In this document: positions 61,448 to 61,585 of the stretch, one piece after another
Position numbering within the stretch: position 1 is the first letter of the stretch
Layout: every line of letters begins with the position of its first letter
Source: Paenibacillus sp. MAEPY2
GTDB lineage: Bacteria; Bacillota; Bacilli; Paenibacillales; Paenibacillaceae
Length of the DNA stretch: 61,585 nucleotides
Direction: 5' to 3'
Assembly (NCBI RefSeq): GCF_000499205.1
Contig: NZ_AWUK01000029.1
Location: forward strand, 1-61,585
Made by a program: the position numbers and the translations under genes
Notes under the pieces: model-generated
The model's input: the letters and a program-made list of their open reading frames with translations, nothing else
The model's database searches: none
Told to the model about the DNA's origin: nothing

Positions 61448-61585
61448 GATCATCAATCGATTTACCATATCAAAAAATTTCTTTGAGTGATGATTGAGCT
61501 TCACTTTTTTGGGATCTCGCGCAATGATTTATGTGTTCAATTGCTGCGTTCTGAGATCTTGTAAGTTGTCTGTTGTGAGACACAA
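61448..61585 (-). pseudogene. Internally deleted copy of the DUF3626 gene (runs off the window)
   Basis: About 115 bases at the window end are near-identical to the 5' end of the DUF3626 gene (59,325-59,428), up to the codons KEIF. The next bases match its 3' end (58,342-58,356, around Y-G-K-S), so about 330 codons are deleted, with a TGA at the join. It continues beyond the window. Confidence 0.85.

Noticed and set aside
1..61585. CRISPR array
   Set aside because: No regularly spaced identical short repeats and no cas genes. The intergenic repeats are irregularly spaced and imperfect.
1..61585. Insertion sequences, transposases, phage genes or an integron integrase
   Set aside because: No transposase, recombinase or phage structural frame was recognised on either strand. 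The integrase, if any, must lie outside the window.
1..61585. tRNA or rRNA genes
   Set aside because: No cloverleaf with a T-arm GGTTCRA-type block and a CCA-proximal stem could be assembled by eye.

Overview
The window looks like a chromosomal segment of a Paenibacillus-type Firmicute. It carries an hxlA-hxlB-hxlR cluster, an SLH-anchored GH18 enzyme, an intracellular GH2 beta-mannosidase with its own LacI regulator, a CE4 deacetylase with a CBM36-like module, strong AGGAGG-type ribosome binding sites and many stand-alone intrinsic terminators. The species is inferred from gene content, not proven.

Bases 1 to about 28,550 read as ordinary housekeeping and metabolic chromosome of moderate GC, with genes on both strands. 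In order: ribulose monophosphate formaldehyde-fixation genes (hxlR, hxlB, hxlA) with an HxlR-type operator; a lactonase-fold protein; an AEC transporter converging on a DUF2062 membrane protein; OsmC and DeoR proteins; an old-yellow-enzyme oxidoreductase; a divergent SRAP protein lacking two catalytic residues; a secreted metalloprotease plus lipoprotein pair; GH2 beta-mannosidase with LacI regulator; divergent EamA and LysR genes; a TPR protein; ctaB; a half-size MFS protein overlapping an FAD oxidoreductase; a TrxR-like flavoprotein; the SLH-GH18 protein behind a leader hairpin; nitroreductase, acyl-ACP thioesterase, AraC regulator and glutathione peroxidase.

From about 28,680 to the window end the character changes. 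The DNA is visibly AT-richer and every gene but one (an SMR-like protein at 41,093) lies on the minus strand. Most genes are short, single-domain and functionally unconnected: about a dozen GNAT acetyltransferases, Nudix hydrolases, two aminoglycoside-phosphotransferase-fold kinases, a chloramphenicol-phosphotransferase-like kinase, a second P-loop kinase, a nucleotidyltransferase-fold protein, a FusB/FusC-type EF-G-binding protein, a histidine phosphatase, a 2H phosphoesterase, a methyltransferase, an MBL-fold hydrolase, a second-site cysK and several DUF proteins. At least six genes are visibly broken by frameshift, stop codon or internal deletion, and the final bases hold an internally deleted copy of the DUF3626 gene found 2 kb earlier.

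The main discovery candidate is a family of roughly 60-145 bp imperfect inverted-repeat elements that follow individual genes between about 36.8 and 60.7 kb and are densest after 49.5 kb. Read in gene orientation, the clearest begin with a conserved ATAACA-type end and finish with a GTTAT-type end. Two inner pairing blocks are separated from the ends by unequal unpaired spacers, and the middle is variable and often contains its own hairpin. This is the architecture of integron attC sites. With the one-gene-per-site layout, uniform orientation and resistance-like gene content, it suggests an integron-like cassette array (or its decaying remnant) in a Firmicute. No integrase is visible in the window, so mobility is inference.
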